Origin: an uncultured Oscillospiraceae bacterium
GTDB lineage: Bacteria; Bacillota; Clostridia; Oscillospirales; Oscillospiraceae
Direction: 5' to 3'
DNA: 64,000 nt
Assembly: GCA_934589705.1 (NCBI GenBank)
Contig: CAKTOH010000005.1
Span: forward strand, 58,932-122,931
A program made the translations under genes and the position numbers. How positions within the stretch are numbered: the first letter of the stretch is position 1; each line of letters begins with the position of its first letter. Positions 25,248 to 36,200 of this stretch are shown piece by piece. Below the pieces are notes generated by a model that saw only the letters and a list, made by a program, of their open reading frames with translations, did not search any database and was not told where the DNA came from.

Positions 25248-25417
25248 ATACGAGTTTTTAATAAAACGCTTAAAAGCGTTTTATTAGGCCGCAGGAATGC
25301 GGCCAGCGGCCACTGCCGCTAAAAAACGAAGTCAATACATTTCTTACCGCCGCCCAGGCGGCCTGCCGTGAAACGGCTTAAGTAAAATGATGAAATCATT
25401 TTATTAAGAAATAGTAT
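25248..25417 (+). repeat. 170-bp multi-hairpin element, same architecture as the 167-bp repeat
   Basis: Begins ATACGAG and ends AAGAAATAGTAT, matching the ATACTGA...GAAATAGTAT ends of the 167-bp element. Internal stems differ but are arranged alike: an AT-rich hairpin first (AATAAAACGCTT/AAGCGTTTTATT), GC-rich palindromes in the middle (GGCCGCA/TGCGGCC, AGCGGC/GCCGCT, GCCGCC/GGCGGC, GCCGT/ACGGC), an AT-rich hairpin last (TAAAATGAT/ATCATTTTA). No coding capacity. Confidence 0.75.
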
Positions 25418-25428
25418 TATCGGCACAA

Positions 25429-25607
25429 AAAGCCTTCCCTTGGGGGAAGGTGGCTCGCGCGTCCCCCGCAAGCGCGAGACGGATGAGGGAAAAATCAAAG
25501 AGGCGACCTCATCCGCCCGACCGGCACCTTTACAGGATTTTGCCACTGGCGATTGTCAGATTTTGATTCGCTGCCCGGAGCACTACCCTCTCAGGGGATG
25601 GCCTTGG
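25429..25607. repeat. Intergenic repeat cluster
   Basis: CCTTCCCTTGGGGGAAGG hairpin, GCTCGCGCGTCC...GCAAGCGCGAG hairpin, and an inverted, diverged copy of the CCACTGGC / CGCTGCCCGGAGCACTACC module (25531-25588). From 25608 to 25800 I see no gene and only a short Pro/Leu frame. Confidence 0.65.
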
Positions 25608-25804
25608 GTACGGATTGTCCGGTTAGTTCCGGATCCGGTTTTCCAGCCGGCCGGACTGAATCACCGGCGGCTTTGGGTCTGCCGCTTCCCAGAAAAGGGG
25701 CTTTTTTTCGTCCTCTTTCATGCTTTCTCACCTCAGAGCTAGTATGCTCGGAAGGGATGAAAACATACAATTCCAAATAATTTGTGAACGTTTTCCAAAT
25801 CCTC

Positions 25805-25833
25805 TTGCATTATTTTATAAAATCTGCTAGTAT
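25805..25833 (+). promoter_or_regulatory. Promoter of marR-ABC operon
   Basis: TTGCAT (25805-25810), 17-nt spacer, TAGTAT (25828-25833). Confidence 0.75.
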
Positions 25834-25848
25834 GTAGCACGCTACATA
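25831..25848. promoter_or_regulatory. Probable MarR operator
   Basis: Perfect inverted repeat TATGTAGC-AC-GCTACATA that overlaps the -10 and start region. Typical size and place for autoregulation by the MarR protein encoded just downstream. Confidence 0.7.
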
Positions 25849-25857
25849 AATACGGAG

Positions 25858-26328
25858 GTGATTCCACTGCCTGTCCACTATGGTCATCTGATTCGCATTC
25901 TTCACTGGTGCTGCGATCAGGCGATGACGGAAAACCTGGAAAAAATGGATCTGACCGCGTCCCAGGGACGGCTGATGGCCTTCCTGTTCCATCGGGGGGA
26001 CAGACCCACCTATGCCAAGGACGTAGAAACGACCTTACAGCTGACCCATCCCACCGTATCCGGGCTTCTGTCCCGGCTGGAGCAGAAGGGCTTTATCGCC
26101 CTGGAAACCGACCTCAAAGACCGGCGGAGCAAACGGATTGTGGTTCTGGAAAAGGGCCGCGCCTGCCATGAGGTAATGCACCAGCAGATTGCGGAAAACG
26201 AGGAGCGGATCGTCCGGGGCTTTTCCCCGGAGGAGCGGGAGCAGTTTCGAAGGTTCTTGCAGCGAGCCATTGACAACGTTCACCCCGATTGCGGGGAAAA
26301 TCATCCGAAGGAGGAAACCAAAGCATGA
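25858..26328 (+). CDS. MarR-family transcriptional regulator
   Basis: About 153-156 residues with a winged helix: PTYAKDVETTLQLTHPTVSGLLSRLEQKGFIALETDLKDRRSKRIVVLEKG contains the recognition helix and the DxRxK wing. It should repress the adjoining exporter until a drug-like ligand binds. GGAGG at 25854-25858 overlaps the GTG 25858; the correctly spaced codon is CTG 25867, giving PVHYGHLIR, so the true start is uncertain. The stop overlaps the next gene's ATG (ATGA). Confidence 0.85.
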   Translation: MIPLPVHYGHLIRILHWCCDQAMTENLEKMDLTASQGRLMAFLFHRGDRPTYAKDVETTLQLTHPTVSGLLSRLEQKGFIALETDLKDRRSKRIVVLEKGRACHEVMHQQIAENEERIVRGFSPEEREQFRRFLQRAIDNVHPDCGENHPKEETKA

Positions 26329-28070
26329 TAAAAACCCTTGTCCGGTGCGTCCGGGAATACAAATGGGACGCGATTCTGGGCCCTGTCACCATGATCGGCG
26401 AGGTCTACATGGAAACCAGGATTCCGCTGGTGCTGGCGAAGGTCGTTGACCTGGGCGTCAGTCAGTCGGATATGGGCGCGGTGGTGCGCTACGGCGGACT
26501 GCTGATGCTCTACGCCCTGATCTCCCTGATCTTCGGCGTTGCCTCGGCGGTGCTTGCCTCCCGGGCAGCCACGGGCTTTGCCCGGAATCTGCGCCACGAT
26601 ATGTATTATAAGGTGCAGGAATTTGATTTTGCCAATATTGACCGGTTTTCTACCGCGTCCATCGTCACCCGGCTGACCTCGGATGTGGCCACCATTCAGA
26701 TGACCTTCCAGATGATGATCCGGATGGCCATCCGCTGCCCCATGATGCTGATTCTGGCCACGGCGAACGCCTACTCCGTCAGCCCCCGGCTGTGCCTGGT
26801 GTACTGCGTGGTGCTGCCGCTGATGGGTCTGGGTCTGTTCATCCTGATCCGGATGGTGTTCCCCCTGTTTGACCGGGTGTTCAAGACCTATGATCGGCTC
26901 AACAATGTGGTGCAGGAGAATGTCCACGGCATCCGGGTGGTCAAGTCCTTTGTCCGGGAGGCCCGGGAGACGGAGAAATTTACCTCCGTGTCCGAGAGCA
27001 TCTACAAGGATTTCTGCAAGGCCGAGCGGATTCTGGCCTGCAATAACCCTCTGATGCAGTTTTCTGTGTACACCTGCATTCTGGTGATTTCCTATCTGGG
27101 CGCGTCCATGGTGGTTGCTTCCGGAAACAATGCCGCGGCAGGCCTGACCACCGGCCAGCTGACCTCCATGTTCACCTTCACCACCCAGATCCTCAGCGCG
27201 CTGATGATGCTGTCCATGGTCTTTGTGATGATCACCATGTCCCGGTCTCCCATGCGCCGTACCACGGAGATTCTCACCGAGGAGCCGGAACTGAAGGATT
27301 GCGACAACCCCGTGATGCAGGTGAAAGACGGCAGCGTGGACTTTGACAACGTGTCCTTCCGCTACTCCAAGACCGCCGACCGGTATGCCCTGGAGGATAT
27401 CAACCTGCACATTGCCTCCGGCATGACGGTGGGCATCCTGGGCGGCACCGGCTCCAGTAAGTCCACCCTGGTTCAGCTGATTCCCAGGCTTTACGACGTG
27501 GCGCAGGGCAGTATCCGGGTAGGCGGCGTGGACGTGCGCGATTACGATGTGAAGGCGCTTCGGGACGCGGTTTCCATGGTGCTCCAAAAGAACGTGCTCT
27601 TCTCCGGCACCATCCGGGAAAATCTGCGCTGGGGCAACCCCAACGCTACCGACGAGGAAATGGTTCATGCCTGCCGTCTTGCCTGCGCCGACGACTTCAT
27701 CCGCTCCTTCCCGGAGGGCTACGACACCCACATCGAGCAGGGCGGCACCAACGTCTCCGGCGGCCAGAAGCAGCGGCTGTGCATTGCCCGGGCTTTGCTG
27801 AAAAAGCCTAAGATTCTGATTCTGGACGACTCCACCTCCGCGGTGGACACCCACACCGATGCCTCCATCCGGCAGGCTCTGTCCGGGGAGATTCCCGAAA
27901 CCACCAAAATCGTCATTGCCCAGCGGATCTCCTCCGTGGAAAACTGCGACCTGATCATCGTCATGGACGGCGGTAAGATCGTGGACATGGGCAAGCATGA
28001 CGAGCTTCTGAAGACCAGCAGGATTTACCGCGAGGTCTATGAATCCCAGACGAAAGGAGCGATGGAATAA
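26325..28070 (+). CDS. ABC exporter half-transporter A (degenerate ATPase site)
   Basis: 581 residues. A six-helix exporter-type membrane domain (1-~310) is followed by a nucleotide-binding domain with Walker A GGTGSSKST, signature VSGGQKQR and Walker B ILILDDSTSAVD. The catalytic Glu after Walker B is Asp, as in the inactive-site partner of heterodimeric exporters such as BmrC, LmrC and YheI. ATG 26325 overlaps the marR stop, and GAAGGAGG lies upstream. It pairs with the next gene; likely a multidrug exporter under MarR control. Confidence 0.9.
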   Translation: MIKTLVRCVREYKWDAILGPVTMIGEVYMETRIPLVLAKVVDLGVSQSDMGAVVRYGGLLMLYALISLIFGVASAVLASRAATGFARNLRHDMYYKVQEFDFANIDRFSTASIVTRLTSDVATIQMTFQMMIRMAIRCPMMLILATANAYSVSPRLCLVYCVVLPLMGLGLFILIRMVFPLFDRVFKTYDRLNNVVQENVHGIRVVKSFVREARETEKFTSVSESIYKDFCKAERILACNNPLMQFSVYTCILVISYLGASMVVASGNNAAAGLTTGQLTSMFTFTTQILSALMMLSMVFVMITMSRSPMRRTTEILTEEPELKDCDNPVMQVKDGSVDFDNVSFRYSKTADRYALEDINLHIASGMTVGILGGTGSSKSTLVQLIPRLYDVAQGSIRVGGVDVRDYDVKALRDAVSMVLQKNVLFSGTIRENLRWGNPNATDEEMVHACRLACADDFIRSFPEGYDTHIEQGGTNVSGGQKQRLCIARALLKKPKILILDDSTSAVDTHTDASIRQALSGEIPETTKIVIAQRISSVENCDLIIVMDGGKIVDMGKHDELLKTSRIYREVYESQTKGAME

Positions 28071-29968
28071 TGCCTCCTGTGAAAATGCGCGGCGACGGCC
28101 GCATGGCGAAAAACCCCAAGCAGACCATTTCCCGGCTGCTTTCCTATATGGCTCAGTACAAGGGCACCCTGGCAGTGGTGGGCGTGAGCGTTGTGTTCAG
28201 CGCGGTGGCGCAGGCAGCCAGCTCCGCCTCCCTGGGAGCCCTGGTGGATGATTACATCACCCCCATGCTGTCCCAGGCCGTTCCGGATTTTGCCCCCTTA
28301 CTGCGCTTTTTGGGCATGATGGCCTGCGTGTATCTCGTCGGTCTGGTGTCCGCCTTCTTCTGCAACTACCTGATGGCCAAGGTCAGCCAGGGCACCCAGC
28401 GTTCCATCCGGGATCAGCTGTTCACCCACATGCAGACCCTGCCCATCCGCTACTTTGACACCCATCCCGCCGGCGACATCATGAGCCGCTACACCAGCGA
28501 TATCGATACCCTCCGGCAGATGATCTCCCAGGCCATTCCCCAGTGCGCTTCCTCGGTGGTGACTCTGGTGGTGGTGCTCATCACGATGATCATCACCTCG
28601 CCCATCCTGACGGTGCTTCAGCTGATTACCGTGCTGGCGGTGGTGTTTGTCACCAAGCTGATCGCGGGAAAATCCGCCAAGTTCTTCATCGGCCAGCAGC
28701 GTTCCCTGGGCGCGGTGAACGGCTATGTGGAGGAAATGATCAACGGCCAGCGGGTGGTGAAGGTTTTCACCCACGAGGATGTGTGCAAGGCGCAGTTCGA
28801 TGAGCTGAACGAGAAGCTTCGCAAGGACGCCTATCTTGCCGGTGCCTATTCCAACTGCATGGGCCCCCTGAACAACAACCTGGGCTATGCCCAGTACGCC
28901 ATTCTTGCCATCGTAGGCGGTCTGCTGGCGGTGTCCTCCGGCGGCAGCCTGCTGACCCTGGGCAAGCTCATCAGCTTCCTGACCCTGTCCCGCTCCTTCA
29001 ATATGCCCATTTCCCAGGTGTCCAACCAGATCAACGCCATCGTCATGGCTCTGGCCGGTGCCGAGCGGATTTTCGAGCTGATGGACGAGAAGCCCGAGGA
29101 GGACGAGGGCTATGTCCGGCTGGTCAACGCGGAAATCGACGACCAGGGCAATATTACGGAAACCGAAAAGCGCACCGGTCACTGGGCCTGGAAGCATCCC
29201 CACAAGGCAGACGGCACCGTGACCTACACGGAGCTGAAGGGCGACATCACCATGACGAATGTGGACTTTGGCTATGTGCCGGAGAAGACGGTGCTTCATG
29301 ACGTGACGCTCTATGCCCATCCCGGCGAGAAGATCGCCTTCGTAGGCGCCACCGGCGCGGGCAAGACCACCATCACGAACCTCATCAACCGGTTCTATGA
29401 CATTGCCGACGGCAAAATCCGCTACGACAACATCAACATCAACAAGATCGCAAAGCCCGACCTGCGCCGCTCATTGGGCGTGGTGCTTCAGGAAACCAAT
29501 CTCTTCACCGGCACGGTGATGGATAACATCCGCTACGGCAAGCTGGACGCTACCGACGACGAGTGCATTCGGGCGGCCAAGCTGGCCAACGCTCACGACT
29601 TCATCACACGGCTGCCGGAAGGGTATCAGACGGTGCTCACCGGCAACGGCGCAAGCCTTTCTCAGGGGCAGCGGCAGCTGATTGCCATTGCCCGGGCGGC
29701 GGTGGCGGATCCTCCGGTGATGATTCTGGACGAGGCCACGTCTTCCATCGATACCCGCACCGAGCGGCTGGTGCAGGACGGCATGGACGCGCTGATGCAC
29801 GGCAGAACCGTTTTCGTCATTGCCCACCGGCTGAGCACCATCATGAATTCCGACTGTATTATGGTGCTTGACCATGGCCGGATCATCGAGCGGGGCAACC
29901 ACGAAACGCTGATTGCCCAGAAGGGCACCTACTACCGGCTTTACACCGGCGCTTTCGAATTGGAGTAG
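28070..29968 (+). CDS. ABC exporter half-transporter B
   Basis: 632 residues. Membrane domain first; a ~45-residue linker (about 340-390, with DDQGNITETEKRTGHWAWKHPHK) before the ATPase domain as in BmrD/LmrD/YheH; Walker A GATGAGKTT; signature LSQGQRQ; Walker B MILDEATSSID with the catalytic Glu; and the H-loop IAHRLST. Its start shares a base with the stop of the preceding gene (TAATG), consistent with equimolar assembly of the heterodimer. A terminator follows. Confidence 0.92.
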   Translation: MPPVKMRGDGRMAKNPKQTISRLLSYMAQYKGTLAVVGVSVVFSAVAQAASSASLGALVDDYITPMLSQAVPDFAPLLRFLGMMACVYLVGLVSAFFCNYLMAKVSQGTQRSIRDQLFTHMQTLPIRYFDTHPAGDIMSRYTSDIDTLRQMISQAIPQCASSVVTLVVVLITMIITSPILTVLQLITVLAVVFVTKLIAGKSAKFFIGQQRSLGAVNGYVEEMINGQRVVKVFTHEDVCKAQFDELNEKLRKDAYLAGAYSNCMGPLNNNLGYAQYAILAIVGGLLAVSSGGSLLTLGKLISFLTLSRSFNMPISQVSNQINAIVMALAGAERIFELMDEKPEEDEGYVRLVNAEIDDQGNITETEKRTGHWAWKHPHKADGTVTYTELKGDITMTNVDFGYVPEKTVLHDVTLYAHPGEKIAFVGATGAGKTTITNLINRFYDIADGKIRYDNININKIAKPDLRRSLGVVLQETNLFTGTVMDNIRYGKLDATDDECIRAAKLANAHDFITRLPEGYQTVLTGNGASLSQGQRQLIAIARAAVADPPVMILDEATSSIDTRTERLVQDGMDALMHGRTVFVIAHRLSTIMNSDCIMVLDHGRIIERGNHETLIAQKGTYYRLYTGAFELE

Positions 29969-29981
29969 GCCGAGCCTGGCC

Positions 29982-30013
29982 AAAAAGAGCAAGGAGAAAT
30001 CCCTGCTCTTTTT
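29982..30013 (+). terminator. Terminator of the exporter operon
   Basis: AAAAAGAGCA (29982-29991) pairs with TGCTCTTTTT (30004-30013). Confidence 0.8.
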
Positions 30014-30028
30014 GCCGGTTCCGGCCTA

Positions 30029-30057
30029 TTGCCTTTCCTGCCTTCCTATGATACAGT
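30029..30057 (+). promoter_or_regulatory. Possible glpK promoter
   Basis: TTGCCT (30029-30034), 17-nt spacer, TACAGT (30052-30057). Confidence 0.4.
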
Positions 30058-30059
30058 AA

Positions 30060-31583
<1,524 letters not shown>

Positions 31584-31615
31584 AAACGACAGACCGCAAT
31601 GTTTTTGTGCGCAAA

Positions 31616-31845
31616 AAAAGCCCCCCTTGTGCAAAGGGGGGTGTCACGGCGCAGCCGTGACGGGGGGATTGTAAGGTCACATTTTTGTAGGCACTCAATC
31701 ACTAAAAATTCTGATCCCCTCAGTCATGGCCTTCCGTGAGACGGCCATGACAGCATGAATTATGGTATGATTGCCACTGGCAATCATCGATATTCTAATT
31801 CGATGCGCGGAGCACCACCCTTGGTCAGCAAGGGGAGCCTTTTTG
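31616..31845. repeat. Intergenic repeat cluster between glpK and mnmA
   Basis: Hairpin CCCCCCTT/AAGGGGGG (31621-31641), perfect hairpin GTCACGGC/GCCGTGAC (31643-31661), CCTCAGTCATGGCC...GGCCATGACAGC (31718-31754), and an inverted TGATTGCCACTGGCAATCA / ATGCGCGGAGCACCACC module (31761-31820). No gene seen. Confidence 0.75.
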
Positions 31846-31849
31846 CGCC

Positions 31850-32917
31850 TCACAATGCCTCGGTAATGGTGCCGCCGCCGACTACCATGTCGCCGTCGTA
31901 GAGCACCACTGCCTGGCCGGGGGTGACGGCCCGCTGGGGGGCATCGAATTCCACCCGGGCAAAGCCGTTTTCCTCGGGATAAACCGTGCCCGGCTGCTCA
32001 AACTGGCTGTGCCGGGTCTTGACCGTGACTTTTATGGGCTTTTCCAGGGCTTCGAAGGGATACCAGCACCAGTCGTTTGCCCGAAGAGCGGGAGAGAAGA
32101 GAGCCTCGTTGGGGCCGACGGTAACGGTATTTTGAGCCATATCCTTGCCGCACACATACACCGGCGCACCCATGGCAAGCCCCAGGTGCTTCCGCTGACC
32201 CTTGGTGTAGCAGGCGGCTCCCCGGTGACGGCCTACCACATTGCCCTGTAAATCCAGAAAATCTCCCTGGGGGTAGACTTTTCCGGTGTAGCGCTGCAAG
32301 AACTCGCCGTAATCCCCGCCGGGGACAAAGCAGATATCCTGGCTGTCCCGCTTCCGGGCGTTGACGAAACCGTTTTCCGCGGCGATTTCCCGAACCTGAA
32401 CCTTTGTCAGCTCTCCCAGGGGAAACTGAATGTGCGATAGCTGCTGCTGATTCAGGCAGGCCAGAAAATAGGTCTGATCCTTGGCGGAATCCACCGCCTT
32501 ATATAATAGATAGCGCCCCTTTTCCTGCCGGATTCTGGCATAGTGGCCGGAGACCACCCAATCGCAGCCCAGCTCCAGAGCCCGGCGGAGCAGCCGGTCA
32601 AATTTCAGATACCGGTTGCAGTCAATGCAGGGATTGGGGGTCAGACCCCGCTCATAGCTGTCGGCGAATTTGCGCATGACCTGCCGGTCAAAATCCTCGG
32701 TAAAATTAAAGGCGTAGTGCCGGATGCCGAGCTTCGCGGCTACCGCCCGGGCGTCCTCCACATCCTCCAGGGAGCAGCAGGTGCTTACTTCCGTGGGGTT
32801 GTCGTACAGGCGCATGGTGGCGCCGATGCACTCATAGCCCGCTTGCTTCATCAGAAGGGCAGCCACCGAGCTGTCCACGCCGCCGCTCATGCCGATGAGC
32901 GCACGCATATTGTTCAT
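31850..32917 (-). CDS. mnmA: tRNA-specific 2-thiouridylase MnmA
   Basis: 355 residues. PP-loop GMSGGVDSSVAALL binds ATP; C100 (in NPCIDCNRYLKF) and C196 (in SQDICFVPGG) are the catalytic cysteines; CYTKGQRKHLG is also conserved. It thiolates U34 of Lys, Glu and Gln tRNAs. GGAGG lies 7 nt before ATG 32917. The sulfur donor (IscS type) is not in the window. Confidence 0.95.
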   Translation of the reverse strand: MNNMRALIGMSGGVDSSVAALLMKQAGYECIGATMRLYDNPTEVSTCCSLEDVEDARAVAAKLGIRHYAFNFTEDFDRQVMRKFADSYERGLTPNPCIDCNRYLKFDRLLRRALELGCDWVVSGHYARIRQEKGRYLLYKAVDSAKDQTYFLACLNQQQLSHIQFPLGELTKVQVREIAAENGFVNARKRDSQDICFVPGGDYGEFLQRYTGKVYPQGDFLDLQGNVVGRHRGAACYTKGQRKHLGLAMGAPVYVCGKDMAQNTVTVGPNEALFSPALRANDWCWYPFEALEKPIKVTVKTRHSQFEQPGTVYPEENGFARVEFDAPQRAVTPGQAVVLYDGDMVVGGGTITEAL

Positions 32918-33143
32918 ATAGTGTCCTCCAAAGTTTCCTTTCCCTGAGTATATCAGGGGCTTTTCCGATTGTCAATGGCGCTCTTCCGGGGAAAAGGGAA
33001 GGAAGTTACAGCCTGATATCCGGATTTTTCGCTCTTTCCGGGAGAAAATGACAAAATCCGACGTTTCCTTCTGCTATCATGGAAGGGATATCCGAGGGAA
33101 GAAAAAGATAGTAACAAAAATGTAATTATTTTCAAAAAAGGTA

Positions 33144-33172
33144 TTGCAATTTGTAAACAGGTCTGTTATAAT
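33144..33172 (+). promoter_or_regulatory. Promoter of the SH3-repeat protein
   Basis: TTGCAA (33144-33149), 17-nt spacer, TATAAT (33167-33172), 37 nt before the ATG. From 32918 to 33143 I see nothing else. Confidence 0.85.
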
Positions 33173-33209
33173 ACCGTTACTTACATAAGAAACAAAGGAG
33201 TAAGAGCTT

Positions 33210-36200
33210 ATGAAGAAGAGATTTGCATGCGCGTTGCTGGCTCTCGTTCTGCTGGTCAGCCTGGTGCCTGTTACCACCATGGCTGCCGATCAGAAGATCA
33301 GCGAAGCGGCGATTACGGTTCTGAAGCAGTTAACCACTTTCAAGAAGGAGTGCTACTATGTGGCAGGCTCCGAGTACCGTGTGGGCTACGGCACGGTATG
33401 TCAGGAGGAGCATCACTTCGACTCCTACGGTGTGCCTAAGGCCAGTGAGAACAAGCACACCATCACCGAGAAGAAGGCCGATGCCGCTCTGCGTACATAT
33501 CTTGCCGAGCTGGACAAGAAGGTCAACAGCTTTGCTTCCGACAATAAGCTGTCTCTGACCCAGAATCAGCATGACGCTCTGGTGGTGTTCAGCCACGGCT
33601 ACGGCACCTCCTGGATGTCCGGCACCGGCGCTCTGAAGTCCGCCATCCTGAGCAAGGCCGGCGTCAACGAGATGCTGAACGTCATGCAGAGCCTGAACGA
33701 CAAGCAGTACAACCGCCATCAGGTGGAAGTGAATATGTACTGCAACGGCAAGTACTCCAACACCATTCCCTCCAATTTCGCCTATGTGACCTATGACGCC
33801 AACGGCGGCAAGATCGCCCAGGGCAACGGCAGCACCTACAAGATGCGCTATGATGCCTCTACCTCCGCCGATCATATCAGCGCCACCTACGGCAGCAACA
33901 AGCTCCTGGGCTGGTACACCGATCCCACCGGCGGCGAGTGGATGCCCAAGCTGAATGCCGACTGCGCAGGCAAGACCCTGTACGCCCACTGGCAGGTGGC
34001 CGGCAACACCGGCGAGGACGCCAAGTACACCCTGAAAGTCAGCCAGCTGGCTTCCACCACGGTTTACATTGCCGCTGAGGTCAAGCCCACCGAGCTCAAG
34101 GACGCGAACGGCAAGACCGTCAAGGTCAGCGGCGATGTGGAGATCACCAAGGACTGCCTGGACGCAAACGGCACCCGCTGGGGCTATGTGGACTCCGCGG
34201 GCGGCTGGGTGAAGATCACTACCCCCAAGACCGACTCCGTTGCCGGCAATGTGATTGCCACTGCCACCGTCTCCTACAACGGCTATCTGAACGTCCGTGA
34301 CAGCGCGGGCACCGACGGCAAGATCGTGGGCGCGCTGGCCAAGAGCGCCACTGTGGATATCTACGAGATCAAGACCGTCAACGGCCACCGTTGGGGCAAG
34401 TGCGATAAGGGCTGGATCTGCCTGACCTACACCACCCTGAAGGAAGTCTCCGGCAAGACCATCACCGATACCGGCGCCAGCGCCTATGCCTTCACCGGCT
34501 CCGTCAGCGCCGACGTGACCGTCTACACCGCACCCGGCGATGCCTCCGCCAAGGTCGCCCATAAGGACGCCCAGGGCAATATTTACGACTACGTTCCCAA
34601 GGATACCAATATCACCATCAGCAGCCTGTCCGTTGGCTCCTACGGTGCCCAGAAGGCTACCTGGGCCAAGATCACCTGGAAGAACCCCGAGAAGGATAAG
34701 AACGGTAAGGACACCACCGCCGTCCGCAGCGGCTGGATCGCCATCGCCATGACCGGCGATGCCGTGGGCGACGACAACGGCTTCCATGTGGATCTGGATC
34801 CCGTGATGTACACCGTGGTCAGCGATACCACCAATGTCCGCAAGAACGCCGGCGACGGCGCGGAGTTCGCCTTCACCCTGAGCAAGGATGTGGAGGTCGA
34901 GGTCAGCAAGATTCGCCTGGTGGGCGAGAATATCTGGGGCAAGATGACCGTGAAGAAGGCCATCGAGTCCGATAACGTGGGCAACAAGACCGGCTGGATC
35001 AATCTGGCCAGCAAGTACGTCAAGCGCACCAACGAGATCAAGATTGAAGAGGACACCAAGGACAGCGACGACCACGACACCGGCCTGATCGCCACCGTCA
35101 TCAACACCGATGTGGTGAAGGTTCGGAAGACCGGCGCTCTGTACGGTGCGGTCATCGGCTCCCTGAACCGGGGCACCACCGTCCGGGTCTGGGAGGCCAA
35201 GAAGGATAAGTCCTGGTACAAGCTGGATACCAACCAGAACGGCACCTATGATTATAACGGCGATGGCTGGGTCTCCGCCAAGTATCTGGAGGTCAAGGAA
35301 GGCACCGTCGGCGGCAACAAGACCACCACTGACAGCAAGGGCAACACCGTCACCACCGACGGCACCGGCACCGGCGTGGTTGCCAACACCTACTCCGGCG
35401 TGAACGTCCGCCAGGGCGCGGGCACCGGCTACGCCGCGGTCGGCAAGCTGCTGCCCGGTACCACCGTCCAGATTCTGGAGCTGGCCAACGGCGGCAAGTG
35501 GGGCCGCACCGACAAGGGCTGGGTCTGCATGGACTACATCACCATGGTTTCCTACAACCCCGCCTCCTCTACCACCACTGCCGATCCTTCCAAGGGCACC
35601 GCTGTAGACGACCTGGATAAGGTTGACAAGACCACCACCACTGCTGTCTACACCGGCAAGATCATCAACACCGACGGCGTGACCGTCTTCAAGGAGCCCA
35701 TCAACTACGATCCCTCCGAGGTGGATGCCATCGCCGAGAACACCGTCCGCACTCTGTCCAACGGCGCGGCCGTCACCATCCACGAGCTGGCTGAGGTGAC
35801 CCGCACCATCAAGTCCGACGAGGACAGCTTCGGCGGCGACAAGACCTACACCACCATCACCTCCGTCACCTACTGGGCCCGTACCAACGACGGCTGGATC
35901 ATCGACCCCGAGTCCAACATCCAGCTGACCGCTCTGGATGAGAAGGTGCATACCCTCACCGGCACGGATACCCTGAAGGTTCGTAAGAGCGGCTCTCAGA
36001 GCGCCGAGGTCATCGATGCCCTGAAGAAGGGCGACCAGGTCAGCGTTACCGCTCTGAACATCGAGAAGGACAAGGTCTGGGGTCGGATTGAGACCGATGA
36101 GGGAACCGGCTGGATCCGTCTGGACTACATGTCCGAGGGCAAGTACTATGTGGAGGAGAAGAAGCCTGAGGCCTCCAACCCCACGACTCCCTCTACTCCC

